Positions 1-7,784 are shown, counted from the first letter of the stretch. The stretch: DNA of 13,383 nucleotides from JBMNUL01 sp050946255 (GCA_050946255.1 JBMNUL010000065.1:1-13383); one strand, 5' to 3'. Notes: generated from the sequence alone by a model not told the origin. Translations and numbers: made by a program.

Positions 1-191
1 GAGGCGTTGCCGGAGTAGAGGATCGCGGCGCCGCCGCGGGCGAACTGGCGGAACCAGTCGACGAACTCGTGGGTGATCATGTTGTTTGTGTTCGTGTGGT
101 TTGCCGAGGGCGGGGCCAGGGTGATCCTGTTCTTGAAGTCGATGCCCCTGATCCTGATAGGCTCGAACACGTGCTCATACTTAGATCCCAT
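1..191 (-). CDS. Old Yellow Enzyme-family NADH:flavin oxidoreductase, N-terminal fragment (cut by window edge)
   Basis: The minus strand is open from an ATG at 189-191 to the left edge, giving 63 codons. The protein begins MGSKYEHVFEPIRIRGIDFK, followed by NRITLAPPSANHT. The pattern F-x-P-I-x-I-x-G-x-x-F-K-N-R-I-x-x-A-P is the N-terminal strand and FMN-contacting loop of the Old Yellow Enzyme TIM barrel (NADH:flavin oxidoreductase, 2,4-dienoyl-CoA reductase, BaiCD/BaiH type). The later stretch FVDWFRQFARGGAAILYSGN matches the usual helix and strand that follow. A good ribosome binding site (AAGGAGAG) lies about 6 nt upstream on the minus strand, which supports this start. The catalytic centre and any C-terminal FAD/NAD domains lie outside the window, so the substrate cannot be named. 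Family members reduce activated alkenes; anaerobic gut actinobacteria often carry many copies. Family confidence is fairly high; function is unresolved. Confidence 0.8.
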   Translation of the reverse strand, partial: MGSKYEHVFEPIRIRGIDFKNRITLAPPSANHTNTNNMITHEFVDWFRQFARGGAAILYSGNA

Positions 192-405
192 CTGTCTCTC
201 CTTTTCTGTGCGATTGAATCACACCAATCCCAAAAATTAGGAACGTTCAATATTGTATGTCTTTATCAGTGAAACTTGCAGAGGCATTTTGGTTTCAATA
301 AGGTATTGGAGTTTGTTGTTTATCATTGTTAGGGGAAAGCTGGCTGGGAATCTTATGGGGAGTTTCGCTATCCCGGGAAGATGATAAAGGGCGTTCGGGG
401 GAGAA

Positions 406-1791
406 TTGTCAAAAGTAGCAACCGATTTTACCCAAGGCAAGATACTTGGTCCTCTGGTGAAGTTCGCGATACCTCTCTTCGGCGCGCTTTTCCTCCAGGC
501 TGCATATGGTGCGGTGGACCTGCTCGTTGTTGGAATATTTGGGGACTCCACCGGGATATCCGCCGTCGGGATCGGCAGCCAGATCATGATGTTCGTGACG
601 GGTGCGATTGCAGGGCTTGGAGCAGGAACCATGATCTCGCTCTCTCAGTTCATCGGGGCGGGCGATGATGAGAAGTCGGCCGGAATAGTAGGCTGCTCGA
701 TTGTGGTTTTTGCCGTGGTTACCGTGGTGGTCACGCTCATCCTCGTGTTCCTCCCCACGCAGCTCGTGCAGCTTATGGATGCGCCTCCGGAGTCTTTTGA
801 CAAGGCCGTGCAGTACGTGTTCGTCTGCGGAATCGGGACCATAGCGATAGTCTGCTACAACTTGGTCAGCAATATCATCCGTGCATGCGGGAACGCCAAC
901 CTGCCCCTCGTTTTCGTGGCCGTGGCCTGTGTTGCGAACGTTGTTCTCGACCTTGTGCTCATCGGTGCCCTGGGTATGGACTCGCTGGGCGCGGCAATAG
1001 CCACTGTGTCTGCGCAGGGGATAAGCGTCGTCGTGTCGCTGATCGTCATAAAGCACACCGGGCTTCCCTTCAAATTCGAGCGCAGGCATCTGAGGCCAAG
1101 GGCGATGCTGGTCAAGAGAATGCTCAGGCTTGGATTTCCAGTTGCGCTCCAGGACATGCTCACCAACATCACGTTCCTGATGATCTTTGCAATTGTGAAC
1201 GGGATGGGTCTCACCGAATCTGCCGCACTGGGAATAGGCGAGAAGGTATGTGTGTTCATCATGCTCGTCCCCATGGCGTTCATGCAGGCAGTGGGGACCT
1301 TTTCCGCTCAAAATGTTGGGGCTGCGAAGCTGGACAGGGCGAAGAAGTCCCTCAGATATGGTATTGAAGTATCCTTCTGCATCGGCGTGTTGATGTTCGT
1401 GTTGGCTTTTTGGTTTGGAGACGTTCTGGCGGGAATCTTCAGCAGCGAGCCAGATGTGGTTGCAAACGCCGCGCTATATCTCAAAGCATATGCGATAGAT
1501 TGCATGCTTGTCTGCGTGCTGTTCAACATGCTGGGGTTCTTCAACGGCTGCGGCTGCACGACGTTTGTCATGGTTCAAGGCTTGGTGCAGGCGTTCTGCG
1601 TGAGATTGCCCGCCGCCATCTTCTTCAGCCAGCTTCCCAACACATCGCTGTTCTATATCGGGCTGGCATATCCGCTCGCCTCAATAGTCGGGATAACCAT
1701 CTGCCTTGTCTTCTACAAGACCGGCAGGTGGAAGAAGAGGACAGTGGAATTCGAAAGGAAGGATGGGACGGAGTCTGCCCAGTTGCCATGA
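406..1791 (+). CDS. MATE family multidrug/organic-cation efflux transporter
   Basis: This 461-residue, very hydrophobic protein has the length and roughly 12-helix layout of MATE (multidrug and toxic compound extrusion) antiporters, which export drugs or metabolites across the inner membrane using a Na+ or H+ gradient. Family signatures visible are a short N-terminal tail leading into LVKFAIPLFGALFLQAAYG, the NIIRACGN segment near residue 155, the NVVLDLVLIG helix near residue 180, the FPVALQDMLTNI segment opening the second half, and TFSAQNVGAAKLDRAKKS near residue 305. The second half repeats the fold of the first. The start chosen is TTG at 406, preceded by the purine-rich GGGGGAGAA; no in-frame ATG gives a complete first helix. 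It stands alone and converges with the ModE-like regulator. The substrate cannot be told from sequence. Confidence 0.9.
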   Translation: MSKVATDFTQGKILGPLVKFAIPLFGALFLQAAYGAVDLLVVGIFGDSTGISAVGIGSQIMMFVTGAIAGLGAGTMISLSQFIGAGDDEKSAGIVGCSIVVFAVVTVVVTLILVFLPTQLVQLMDAPPESFDKAVQYVFVCGIGTIAIVCYNLVSNIIRACGNANLPLVFVAVACVANVVLDLVLIGALGMDSLGAAIATVSAQGISVVVSLIVIKHTGLPFKFERRHLRPRAMLVKRMLRLGFPVALQDMLTNITFLMIFAIVNGMGLTESAALGIGEKVCVFIMLVPMAFMQAVGTFSAQNVGAAKLDRAKKSLRYGIEVSFCIGVLMFVLAFWFGDVLAGIFSSEPDVVANAALYLKAYAIDCMLVCVLFNMLGFFNGCGCTTFVMVQGLVQAFCVRLPAAIFFSQLPNTSLFYIGLAYPLASIVGITICLVFYKTGRWKKRTVEFERKDGTESAQLP

Positions 1792-1848
1792 CCTCTGGCA
1801 CTTCTGGCGGGGCCAGGGATTCCAAGAGGAACCAGCCCAGTTGCCATG
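1777..1848. repeat. 14-bp direct repeat at the 3' end of the MATE gene
   Basis: GCCCAGTTGCCATG occurs exactly at 1777-1790, overlapping the last MATE codons and part of its stop, and again at 1835-1848. The period is 58 bp. A second short pair, TGACTCCAG, lies at 1863-1871 and 1893-1901. The convergent gene junction therefore seems to hold small local duplications. No terminator with a T-run is visible here. Confidence 0.6.
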
Positions 1849-1889
1849 TTTCAGAATCGTTGTGACTCCAGGAACGACCAGCTTAATCG

Positions 1890-2237
1890 TCATGACTCCA
1901 GCTTGGAGACTTCCTCTTTGAAGCGGGTGTTGGCATAATCCTCGAGTTCCTTCTGCAGGTTTTCGTACATCTCCACCAACTGCTTGCCTTCTTTGGTGAG
2001 GGTCGATCCTCTAGCTCCATCTCTGTTGATAAGCAAGAACCCGAAGCCAGCCTCAGTTTCCTTGACTATCCTCCAAGCTTTGCTGTAAGCCATTCCGATG
2101 CTCTTCGCCGCCTGGTTGAGCGAACCCTTTTCCAATATCCCCTTTAGTAATGTAACGACGCCTTTCCCCAGAGCTCCATCGTCTTCTGCCATGATCGTCA
2201 TTCTCAAAGAGACGTACAGCTTATCGTACTCGCCCAT
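1890..2237 (-). CDS. ModE-like (LysR-type) winged-helix DNA-binding regulator, HTH domain only
   Basis: This 115-residue protein contains a single winged helix-turn-helix resembling the N-terminal domain of ModE/LysR regulators. The relevant stretch is GVVTLLKGILEKGSLNQAAK, then SIGMAYSKAWRIVKETEAGFGFLLINR (about residues 26-72), followed by the wing GARGSTLTKEGKQLVEMYENL. The phrase SLNQAAKSIGMAYSKAWR is characteristic of the ModE recognition helix. The C-terminal molybdate-binding (TOBE/MOP) domains of classical ModE are absent; the protein ends in a charged helix (about residues 85-115) that may dimerise. Whether it senses a ligand is unknown. The start is ATG at 2235-2237 with a GGAG about 6 nt upstream; a later in-frame Met at about residue 13 is possible. 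It converges with the MATE gene and follows thrC on the same strand after a 331-bp gap. The target is unknown. Confidence 0.8.
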   Translation of the reverse strand: MGEYDKLYVSLRMTIMAEDDGALGKGVVTLLKGILEKGSLNQAAKSIGMAYSKAWRIVKETEAGFGFLLINRDGARGSTLTKEGKQLVEMYENLQKELEDYANTRFKEEVSKLES

Positions 2238-2568
2238 TAATGCTCCAATCCAATTTGTCTCTTGAGCACCTTGCCAAACTCAGACAAAAATAAAGGTTCA
2301 TGTGCGCCAAATAGGTGCATGCGCTCCAGAACCCATGTTGTGTCATTGCAATATGCAGTTATTGTGTCTGCACAAAGACTAACTATATAAAGTTTATCAC
2401 AAATTAAATTATAAATAATTTAAATAAGGAAAATATATACGCAAAATCCGGGACTTTCCCAAAAACATATCGAAGACATTATTTAATCGTGAATAATGTC
2501 TTGGAAAAATCCCAACATATGCGGACATACTCAACGGTTTCATGTGCGAAGTATTACTTTTTGAACAT
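2238..2568. other. 331-bp AT-rich intergenic region between thrC and the ModE-like gene
   Basis: No convincing gene is seen here. The stretch 2380-2440 is strikingly AT-rich compared with the flanking coding DNA. A plus-strand promoter-like pair, TTGTGT (2362-2367) and TATATA (2384-2389) with a 16-bp spacer, has no plus-strand gene after it; TTGTG-TCTG-CACAA at 2362-2375 is also a small dyad. A perfect 11-bp inverted repeat lies at 2473-2502. The promoter of the ModE-like gene should lie at about 2240-2330 on the minus strand, but I could not pick one with confidence. Confidence 0.5.
2473..2502. repeat. perfect 11-bp inverted repeat (possible thrC terminator or operator)
   Basis: AAGACATTATT at 2473-2483 is exactly complementary to AATAATGTCTT at 2492-2502, with an 8-nt loop. 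It lies 66 nt past the thrC stop on the minus strand. On that strand it is followed, after about 8 nt, by GTTTTT, so it may be a weak intrinsic terminator. Outer flanks (GGGACTTTCC at 2450-2459 and GGAAAAATCCC at 2503-2513) are themselves nearly complementary and would extend the structure. The stem is AT-rich, so an operator role is an alternative. Confidence 0.55.
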
Positions 2569-4113
2569 TTAGGAAAGAAAGTCCAAAACAGATTTCTCCA
2601 CGCCTTCCTTCGTGGCATCGCAGACGTCGGTGAAGCGCAGCTCCATCTCATCGAGGACGCTGAGCCCCCTCGGTACCGGGGAACCTCCTGTCTTCTCCGA
2701 GATCAGGGAATTGAGGGCAGCTCCGGTGAGCTTGGAAACATCTTCCGGAAGGTCGTTCCCGGCGGGAATCTCATTTAATGCACGATAGACGTTGGGGCCG
2801 AACTTTGCCCAATGCGCTGTGGATGCGATCAGCAGGGGGTCTTTGTGCTCGATTCGCTCGCAGACCGTCCAGGCAACTGCGGTGTGGGGGTCCATGAGAT
2901 ATCCGTGCTCGTCATAAACGCGCTTGATGGTCTGGAGGGACTCGTCGTTGGTCGCGCTGCCCGCGATGAAAAGTTCCTGCACCCTGCGCTTGGTCTCGGG
3001 GTCTACCTCGAACATCCCCTTCGAGCTAAGGCTCGCCATCCATCCCTTGACCCTCGCGGCATCCCTATCGGTGAGCTCGAAGAGCTGCCTCTCGAGATTG
3101 CTAGACACCAAGATGTCCATGGAAGGGGAAGGGGTGAGCACGAGCTGGCGGTCCCTGATGTCATAGACGCCGGTCTCGATGAAGTCGGTCAGCACGCGGT
3201 TCTCGTTGCTGGCGCATATGAGCCTCGAAATCGGGGTCCCCATGCACTTTGCGTAGTAGGCGGCGAGAATGTTTCCAAAGTTGCCGGTGGGCACGCAAAC
3301 CTCGATGGGGTCTCCCGCCTTGACCGCACCGTCGGCGACCATCTGCGAGTAGGAGCTAACGTAATAGACGATCTGCGGGAGAAGCCTGCCCCAGTTGATG
3401 GAGTTGGCGCTCGAGAGCCTAACGTTGTGCTCCTCTGCGAGCTTCTTGGAGAACTCAGCGTCGTTGAAGGTCTGCTTGACCGAGGTCTGGCAATCGTCGA
3501 AGTCGCCTCGTCCGCCAAGAACGTACACGTTGCTTCCGAGCTGGGTTGCCATCTGCTTGAACTGGATGTCGCTGACGCCGCCATGCGGGTAGAAGACCAT
3601 GATCTTGGTGTGGTCGCGGTCCTTGAATCCCTCGAGTGCGGCCTTTCCAGTGTCGCCGGAAGTTGCCACGAGAATCAGGAAATCTTCTTTAGCTTGGCCC
3701 CTGCCCCTCAGGATCTCGATCGCCTTGGAGAAGAAGACCGGAAGGCACTGCAATGCCATGTCCTTGAATGCGCTCGTGGGGCCATGCCAGAGTTCGAGCA
3801 CGAAATTGTCGCCGACTTTCGTGATCGGGGCGATGCGCTCGTCGTCGAAATTGTCGCCGTAGGCTATGTCCATGAGCTTGTCCACATCGTCGTCTGTGAA
3901 GTCGGTCGCAAATTTCTTGTAGATGAATGCGGCTCTCTTGGAATATGGCAGACCCGCAAGGGAGACGATCTCATCCAGGTTGAGGTCGGGAATGCGCTCT
4001 GGGACGAGCAGCCCGCCTCCCTGGGCAAGGCCCTTCACGATGGCCTCGGAAAACGATAGCGTGTCGTCCATGTTTGCGCGTGTGTCGAGGTATCGGTTCT
4101 CTCCGCTGGTCAT
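2569..4113 (-). CDS. thrC: threonine synthase (PLP-dependent)
   Basis: This 514-residue enzyme converts O-phospho-L-homoserine to L-threonine and phosphate, the last step of threonine biosynthesis, in the cytoplasm. The N-terminal threonine synthase domain (about residues 5-85) leads to the PLP-binding lysine, K117, in HGPTSAFKDMALQ. The fold type II signatures TSGDTGKAALEGF (about 151-163) and the phosphate-cupping loop VPTGNFGNI (about 274-282) are intact. The length matches the long, fungal/enterobacterial-like class. The start is ATG at 4111-4113, preceded by GGGAAGGGAC. It is divergent from yajQ across a 228-bp gap, and no other threonine-pathway gene is next to it. I see no T-box or clear leader peptide upstream. 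Confidence 0.95.
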   Translation of the reverse strand: MTSGENRYLDTRANMDDTLSFSEAIVKGLAQGGGLLVPERIPDLNLDEIVSLAGLPYSKRAAFIYKKFATDFTDDDVDKLMDIAYGDNFDDERIAPITKVGDNFVLELWHGPTSAFKDMALQCLPVFFSKAIEILRGRGQAKEDFLILVATSGDTGKAALEGFKDRDHTKIMVFYPHGGVSDIQFKQMATQLGSNVYVLGGRGDFDDCQTSVKQTFNDAEFSKKLAEEHNVRLSSANSINWGRLLPQIVYYVSSYSQMVADGAVKAGDPIEVCVPTGNFGNILAAYYAKCMGTPISRLICASNENRVLTDFIETGVYDIRDRQLVLTPSPSMDILVSSNLERQLFELTDRDAARVKGWMASLSSKGMFEVDPETKRRVQELFIAGSATNDESLQTIKRVYDEHGYLMDPHTAVAWTVCERIEHKDPLLIASTAHWAKFGPNVYRALNEIPAGNDLPEDVSKLTGAALNSLISEKTGGSPVPRGLSVLDEMELRFTDVCDATKEGVEKSVLDFLS

Positions 4114-4167
4114 TGTCCCTTCCCTGTCTTCCTTGTCGAATTCCGGCGCTTGTTCGCCGTCTGAAGT

Positions 4168-4196
4168 TTGGGCAGCTCAGCCGCCTGACATATACT
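4168..4196 (+). promoter_or_regulatory. putative sigma-70-type promoter for the yajQ-rimO-pgsA/pncC run
   Basis: TTGGGC (4168-4173) and TATACT (4191-4196) are separated by 17 bp. The -10 differs from TATAAT at one base. Transcription would start near 4203, leaving a leader of about 140 nt before the yajQ ATG. This was found by eye only. Confidence 0.45.
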
Positions 4197-4341
4197 AAGC
4201 TCATCATAACCGAACGTGTACTGCGGACATATGCGTTTCCTGCAAACGATAGGGGCGCAGATAGGGCCGCAATTGGAAAACGCAATAGCGAAACCAGCGG
4301 GGATACCAGAACGGGAAATCAGTAAGAGAACAGGGGTGCAA

Positions 4342-4839
4342 ATGGCCAAGGAGAGCAGCTTCGACGTCGTGTCGGAGGTCAACATGCAGGAAGTCGACAA
4401 CGCCTATCAGCAGACTCGCAAGGAGCTCGCCCAGAGGTACGACCTCAAGGACAGCGGAGCCACGGTCGAACTCGACAAATCCGCGGGCAAGTTCACGGTT
4501 CAGGCTCCCAGCGAGTTCGTCGCCAACCAGGTCATCGATGTTCTGGGCAGCAAGCTCGTCAAGCGCAAGGTCGATCTCAAGGCCGTGAAGTGGGGTTCTC
4601 CTCAGGCTGCCACCGGAATGTCGGTGAGAATCGTGGGCGAGCTCGTCCAGGGTATCGACCAGGACACTGCAAAGAAGATCAACAAGGACATCAAGGCCAA
4701 GAAGTTCAAGGCCAAGGTCACGATCGAGGGCGACAAGCTCAGGGTCTCCTCCGCCAGCAAGGACACCCTGCAGGATGTCATCGCCTTCTTGAGGGAGCAG
4801 GACTACGGCCAGCCCCTTCAGTACACGAACTACAGGTAG
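4342..4839 (+). CDS. yajQ: YajQ family nucleotide-binding protein
   Basis: This 165-residue cytoplasmic protein starts MAKESSFDVVSEVNMQEVDN, the standard YajQ opening, and contains YDLKDSG, VKRKVDLKAVKWG and the C-terminal DVIAFLREQDYGQPLQYTNYR, all family hallmarks. YajQ proteins have two ferredoxin-like domains and bind nucleotides; in Xanthomonas a homologue binds cyclic di-GMP and acts with a transcription factor. The role in actinobacteria is not established. The reading frame is open from 4216, but I chose ATG 4342 because the extra 42 residues have no family similarity, full length then fits the usual 160-165 residues, and AGGGG lies just upstream. rimO starts 14 nt after its stop, so the two are very likely co-transcribed. 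Confidence 0.93.
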   Translation: MAKESSFDVVSEVNMQEVDNAYQQTRKELAQRYDLKDSGATVELDKSAGKFTVQAPSEFVANQVIDVLGSKLVKRKVDLKAVKWGSPQAATGMSVRIVGELVQGIDQDTAKKINKDIKAKKFKAKVTIEGDKLRVSSASKDTLQDVIAFLREQDYGQPLQYTNYR

Positions 4840-4853
4840 CAGCAGGTACCGAA

Positions 4854-6440
4854 ATGCCAGGAGTTCGCCGTTCCCCTCTCGTGAGGTTCATCACCATGGG
4901 ATGTGCCAAGAACGAGGTCGACACCGACAACATGTGCGCTGCGCTCGAGGCATCTGGATTCTCAGTTGAGAAGGCCCCCGCCGTTGGAGATTTCGACCCG
5001 TTTGAATCAGATCCCGACGTGGTCGTCGTGAACACATGTTCCTTCATCACGGAGGCTACCCAGGAATCGGTTGATGCAGTGCTGGCGGTTGTCGCCGGGA
5101 GAGAGGACCTAGCCGAGGCCTCAGATGGAAATTATGAGGGTCCCGCGATAGTCGTTACCGGATGCATGCCCTCCCGTTATGGGAAGGACCTTGCCGAGCA
5201 GATTCCGGAAGTCGATGCTTTCGTGAACGTCAAGGACGAAACTGGCATCGTCGAGGTGGTATGCGATGTGGTATCCCGGCGCAGGGGATCTCTCGCCGAA
5301 GAGGCCGAAGGCTCTGCGGGCTACAGGGCAAATGCGGAGCCAGCAGGGCTTGCGGGGCCCGAGGGAACGCAAGGTGATGCTTCCGTCCGCGATGGAGCTG
5401 GAGCCCCGGGCCACTCTGATGCTGACACATTTGGCGGCATGGATGCCGGAATCAAGAGCCGTACTGGGGATCAGCAGCCGTTCGCCTACGTCAAGATCTC
5501 CGACGGGTGCAACCGCATGTGCTCGTTCTGCACGATCCCATTCATTCGGGGACGTTATGAGAGCAGACCTCCCCAGGAGATAATCTCCGAGGTAGGGTAT
5601 CTCGTCTCGCGAGGAGTTCGCGAGATCGTCCTCATAGGGCAAGATACTGGAGTCTGGGGGGACGACCTCTCATCATCCGAATCTTTCCCGTTGCCTTCTC
5701 CGACTCTCGCCAATTTGATGGGCTATCTGGCAGAGAAGTTTCCCACCACCTGGTTTCGGGTCATGTACCTCCAGCCCGAGAGGGTCTCCGACGAGCTGCT
5801 AATCACGATGAGGGACCATGAGAACATATGCAATTACCTCGACGTCCCGTTGCAGCATTGCTCGGCTGAGGTGATTGCCAACATGAACCGCAAGGGGTCT
5901 GGACCGGAGTACCTCAAGATGCTCGAGCATGCCCGTGAAACTGTTCCTGGAATCACGCTGCGCACCACGATGATCTCTGGATTCCCCGGAGAGACCGACG
6001 AGCAGGCAGCCGAGCTGGTGGAATTTCTTGATGAGGCGGACTTCGACTTTGCCGGGGTTTTCGTCTACTCGCGCGAGGACGGCACGGTCGCCGGGAACAG
6101 GACCGACCAGGTTCCTGAAGAAGTTGCGCTGGAAAGGGCGCAGGAGGCCAGGGACATGGCCGAGGCTTGCGGGGAACGAAGGGCCTTCGAGAGAGTTGGC
6201 AAGGTGTACGATGTTCTGGTCTGTGGCTTCGATGAAGATGCAGATGTGGAATCCGACCTAGGCGATGACCAACAAGATGGGGAGCCTAATGCAAATGCAT
6301 GGGGCAGGGCGATGTTTCAAGCTCCAGATGTCGACAGCGTGATAACTTTTTCCGCTCCGAGATCTAGCTTGGGAGAGATTGTTCCCGTGAAGATCACCGG
6401 GGCAATTGGATACGATCTGGAAGGTGAGATTCAGCGTTGA
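4854..6440 (+). CDS. rimO: ribosomal protein S12 methylthiotransferase RimO (radical SAM), with an unusual linker insertion
   Basis: This 528-residue protein would attach a methylthio group to the conserved Asp of ribosomal protein S12. The N-terminal MTTase domain carries its three [4Fe-4S] ligands at C17 (MGCAKNEVDTD), C62 (NTCSFI) and C104 (TGCMPSRYG). The radical SAM cluster is C219-x3-C223-x2-C226 in DGCNRMCSFC, followed by TIPFIRGRYESRP. A C-terminal TRAM domain spans about 449-526. RimO is usually about 430-450 residues. Much of the excess lies at about 148-207, a Gly/Ala/Glu-rich segment between the two Fe-S domains, with smaller extras near 270-283 and in the TRAM domain (about 460-482, Asp-rich). 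RimO is preferred over MiaB from GCAKNEVD and the S12-type sequence pattern. I chose ATG 4854, since the upstream open frame lies inside yajQ. Its TGA overlaps the next gene's start (TTGA). Confidence 0.92.
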   Translation: MPGVRRSPLVRFITMGCAKNEVDTDNMCAALEASGFSVEKAPAVGDFDPFESDPDVVVVNTCSFITEATQESVDAVLAVVAGREDLAEASDGNYEGPAIVVTGCMPSRYGKDLAEQIPEVDAFVNVKDETGIVEVVCDVVSRRRGSLAEEAEGSAGYRANAEPAGLAGPEGTQGDASVRDGAGAPGHSDADTFGGMDAGIKSRTGDQQPFAYVKISDGCNRMCSFCTIPFIRGRYESRPPQEIISEVGYLVSRGVREIVLIGQDTGVWGDDLSSSESFPLPSPTLANLMGYLAEKFPTTWFRVMYLQPERVSDELLITMRDHENICNYLDVPLQHCSAEVIANMNRKGSGPEYLKMLEHARETVPGITLRTTMISGFPGETDEQAAELVEFLDEADFDFAGVFVYSREDGTVAGNRTDQVPEEVALERAQEARDMAEACGERRAFERVGKVYDVLVCGFDEDADVESDLGDDQQDGEPNANAWGRAMFQAPDVDSVITFSAPRSSLGEIVPVKITGAIGYDLEGEIQR

Positions 6441-7741
6441 GCGGGGGAATCAAGAGCGAATGGAAAACCAAGGCCAATCTCATCACGCTTATCAGGATAA
6501 TTCTCATTCCCCTGTTCGTCGTGGTGTTGCTGGCTCCTTGGCCAGAATGGTTCTTCGACCCCACCGTATCGGTTCAGCAATATGAGTTCGTGTCGTCGGC
6601 TGTCCAGCCCTGGATTGCCGCGGCGATATATGCGGCCCTCGCGCTGACCGACGGGGTTGATGGCTATATTGCCCGCAAGAACAACGAGGTCACGCGATTG
6701 GGGAAGTTCCTGGACCCGATTGCAGACAAACTTCTGGTCGCAGCAGCCCTTCTGGCCTTGATCGAGTTGGGGGACCTTCCCAGCTGGGTCGTGCTCATAA
6801 TCATAGCCCGCGAGTTCATAGTCTCGGGCTTGAGGATGATTGCGGCATCTGACGGGGTGGTCGTCGCGGCCAGGATGTCGGGCAAGGTCAAGACCGCGCT
6901 CACCCTCGTTGCAATCCTGATGTTCATCATCAAGCGCAGCTCGGTGGTCATGGCCCTGCCAGAGGATATTTACACTGTGATCTACGTGCTGTCTTGGGCA
7001 GTCATGATCGCTGCGCTGATCATGACGATTGTATCGATGATCCAGTATTTCCAGCAGGTTTTCCAAATCGAAGATTCCACAAATGCCGAGGGTGCTGTTG
7101 CGGGAGCATCGAATCTCGAGATAATCAATCGCACTGTTGAGGCTGACGATTCTGCCAAGGCCGACGTTATTGCTTCGGCTGACGCTGTTGACGGCACTGA
7201 GGCCACGGGGGCTGTTGATTCCGAGAACACCGCAGGACAAGACTTGTCCGCATCTATTGCAGAGAAGGCTGCGGAAGTTCTCAACCGGGCACGCGAGCTG
7301 GGAGTTCACATCGCTACAGCAGAATCCTGCACGGGCGGTTTAATCGGCGCGAGCATTACTAGGGTGCCAGGTTCCTCGGATTCCTTCGACGGTGGGATCA
7401 TCAGCTACTCATATGACGTCAAGGAGGCGGAGCTCGGGGTCTCCCATGATGATCTCGAAGAATTCGGCGCTGTCAGCGAGCCGGTCGCGCTTCAAATGGC
7501 GGATGGCGCCAGGCGCAATGTGCTTTCGGGGTTCGATGACGACCATGCCCTGGCGGTGTCTGTGACTGGAGTGGCAGGTCCTGGCGCAAGCGAGAACAAA
7601 CCTGCCGGGACGGTCTGGTTCGGCATCAGCGGCAGGGGAGAGACCGAGGCGCATGTCATGCACTTCAAGGGCGATAGGGACCAAGTTCGAGAGCAGACAG
7701 TGATGGAAGCGCTGCGCATGTTGTCCGAGAGGTTGGGGTAG
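6437..7741 (+). CDS. pgsA-pncC: fusion of CDP-diacylglycerol--glycerol-3-phosphate 3-phosphatidyltransferase (PgsA) with CinA-C/PncC nicotinamide-nucleotide amidase
   Basis: A single 434-residue ORF holds two enzymes. Residues about 10-210 form a multi-helix membrane CDP-alcohol phosphotransferase. The full catalytic motif D-G-x2-A-R-x8-G-x3-D-x3-D is D75, G76, A79, R80, G89, D93, D97, so it should make phosphatidylglycerophosphate from CDP-diacylglycerol. Residues about 212-272 are a polar Ala/Asp/Glu/Ser-rich linker. Residues about 273-434 are a CinA C-terminal (PncC) domain with AESCTGG (295-301), YDVKEAELGV (326-335) and SVTGVAGPGA (375-384); this family deamidates nicotinamide mononucleotide to nicotinate mononucleotide in NAD recycling. 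There is no stop, frameshift or internal start with a good ribosome binding site in the linker. The start is TTG at 6437, overlapping rimO's stop by 4 nt, which suggests translational coupling. The amidase would face the cytosol, tethered to the membrane. Confidence 0.9.
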   Translation: MSGGIKSEWKTKANLITLIRIILIPLFVVVLLAPWPEWFFDPTVSVQQYEFVSSAVQPWIAAAIYAALALTDGVDGYIARKNNEVTRLGKFLDPIADKLLVAAALLALIELGDLPSWVVLIIIAREFIVSGLRMIAASDGVVVAARMSGKVKTALTLVAILMFIIKRSSVVMALPEDIYTVIYVLSWAVMIAALIMTIVSMIQYFQQVFQIEDSTNAEGAVAGASNLEIINRTVEADDSAKADVIASADAVDGTEATGAVDSENTAGQDLSASIAEKAAEVLNRARELGVHIATAESCTGGLIGASITRVPGSSDSFDGGIISYSYDVKEAELGVSHDDLEEFGAVSEPVALQMADGARRNVLSGFDDDHALAVSVTGVAGPGASENKPAGTVWFGISGRGETEAHVMHFKGDRDQVREQTVMEALRMLSERLG

Positions 7742-7784
7742 GCTCTTCCTTGGGGAAATCCCAAACCTTCACCGATGACTCGGC

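Noticed and set aside
241..248. GAACGTTC palindrome as a LexA site for the flavoprotein or MATE gene.
   Set aside because: The half-sites have no spacer, unlike the N4 box at recA, and an 8-bp palindrome is expected by chance.
409..1311. 300-codon minus-strand frame within the MATE gene.
   Set aside because: It is rich in His/Arg/Glu with no family features, typical of the reverse complement of a membrane-protein gene.
2812..4059. 415-codon plus-strand frame opposite thrC.
   Set aside because: It is an antisense shadow of a clearly conserved enzyme, with no recognisable protein features or independent ribosome binding site.
4590..4853. N-terminal extension of rimO by 88 codons inside yajQ.
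   Set aside because: The extension is a frame-shifted reading of yajQ; RimO homology begins right after ATG 4854.
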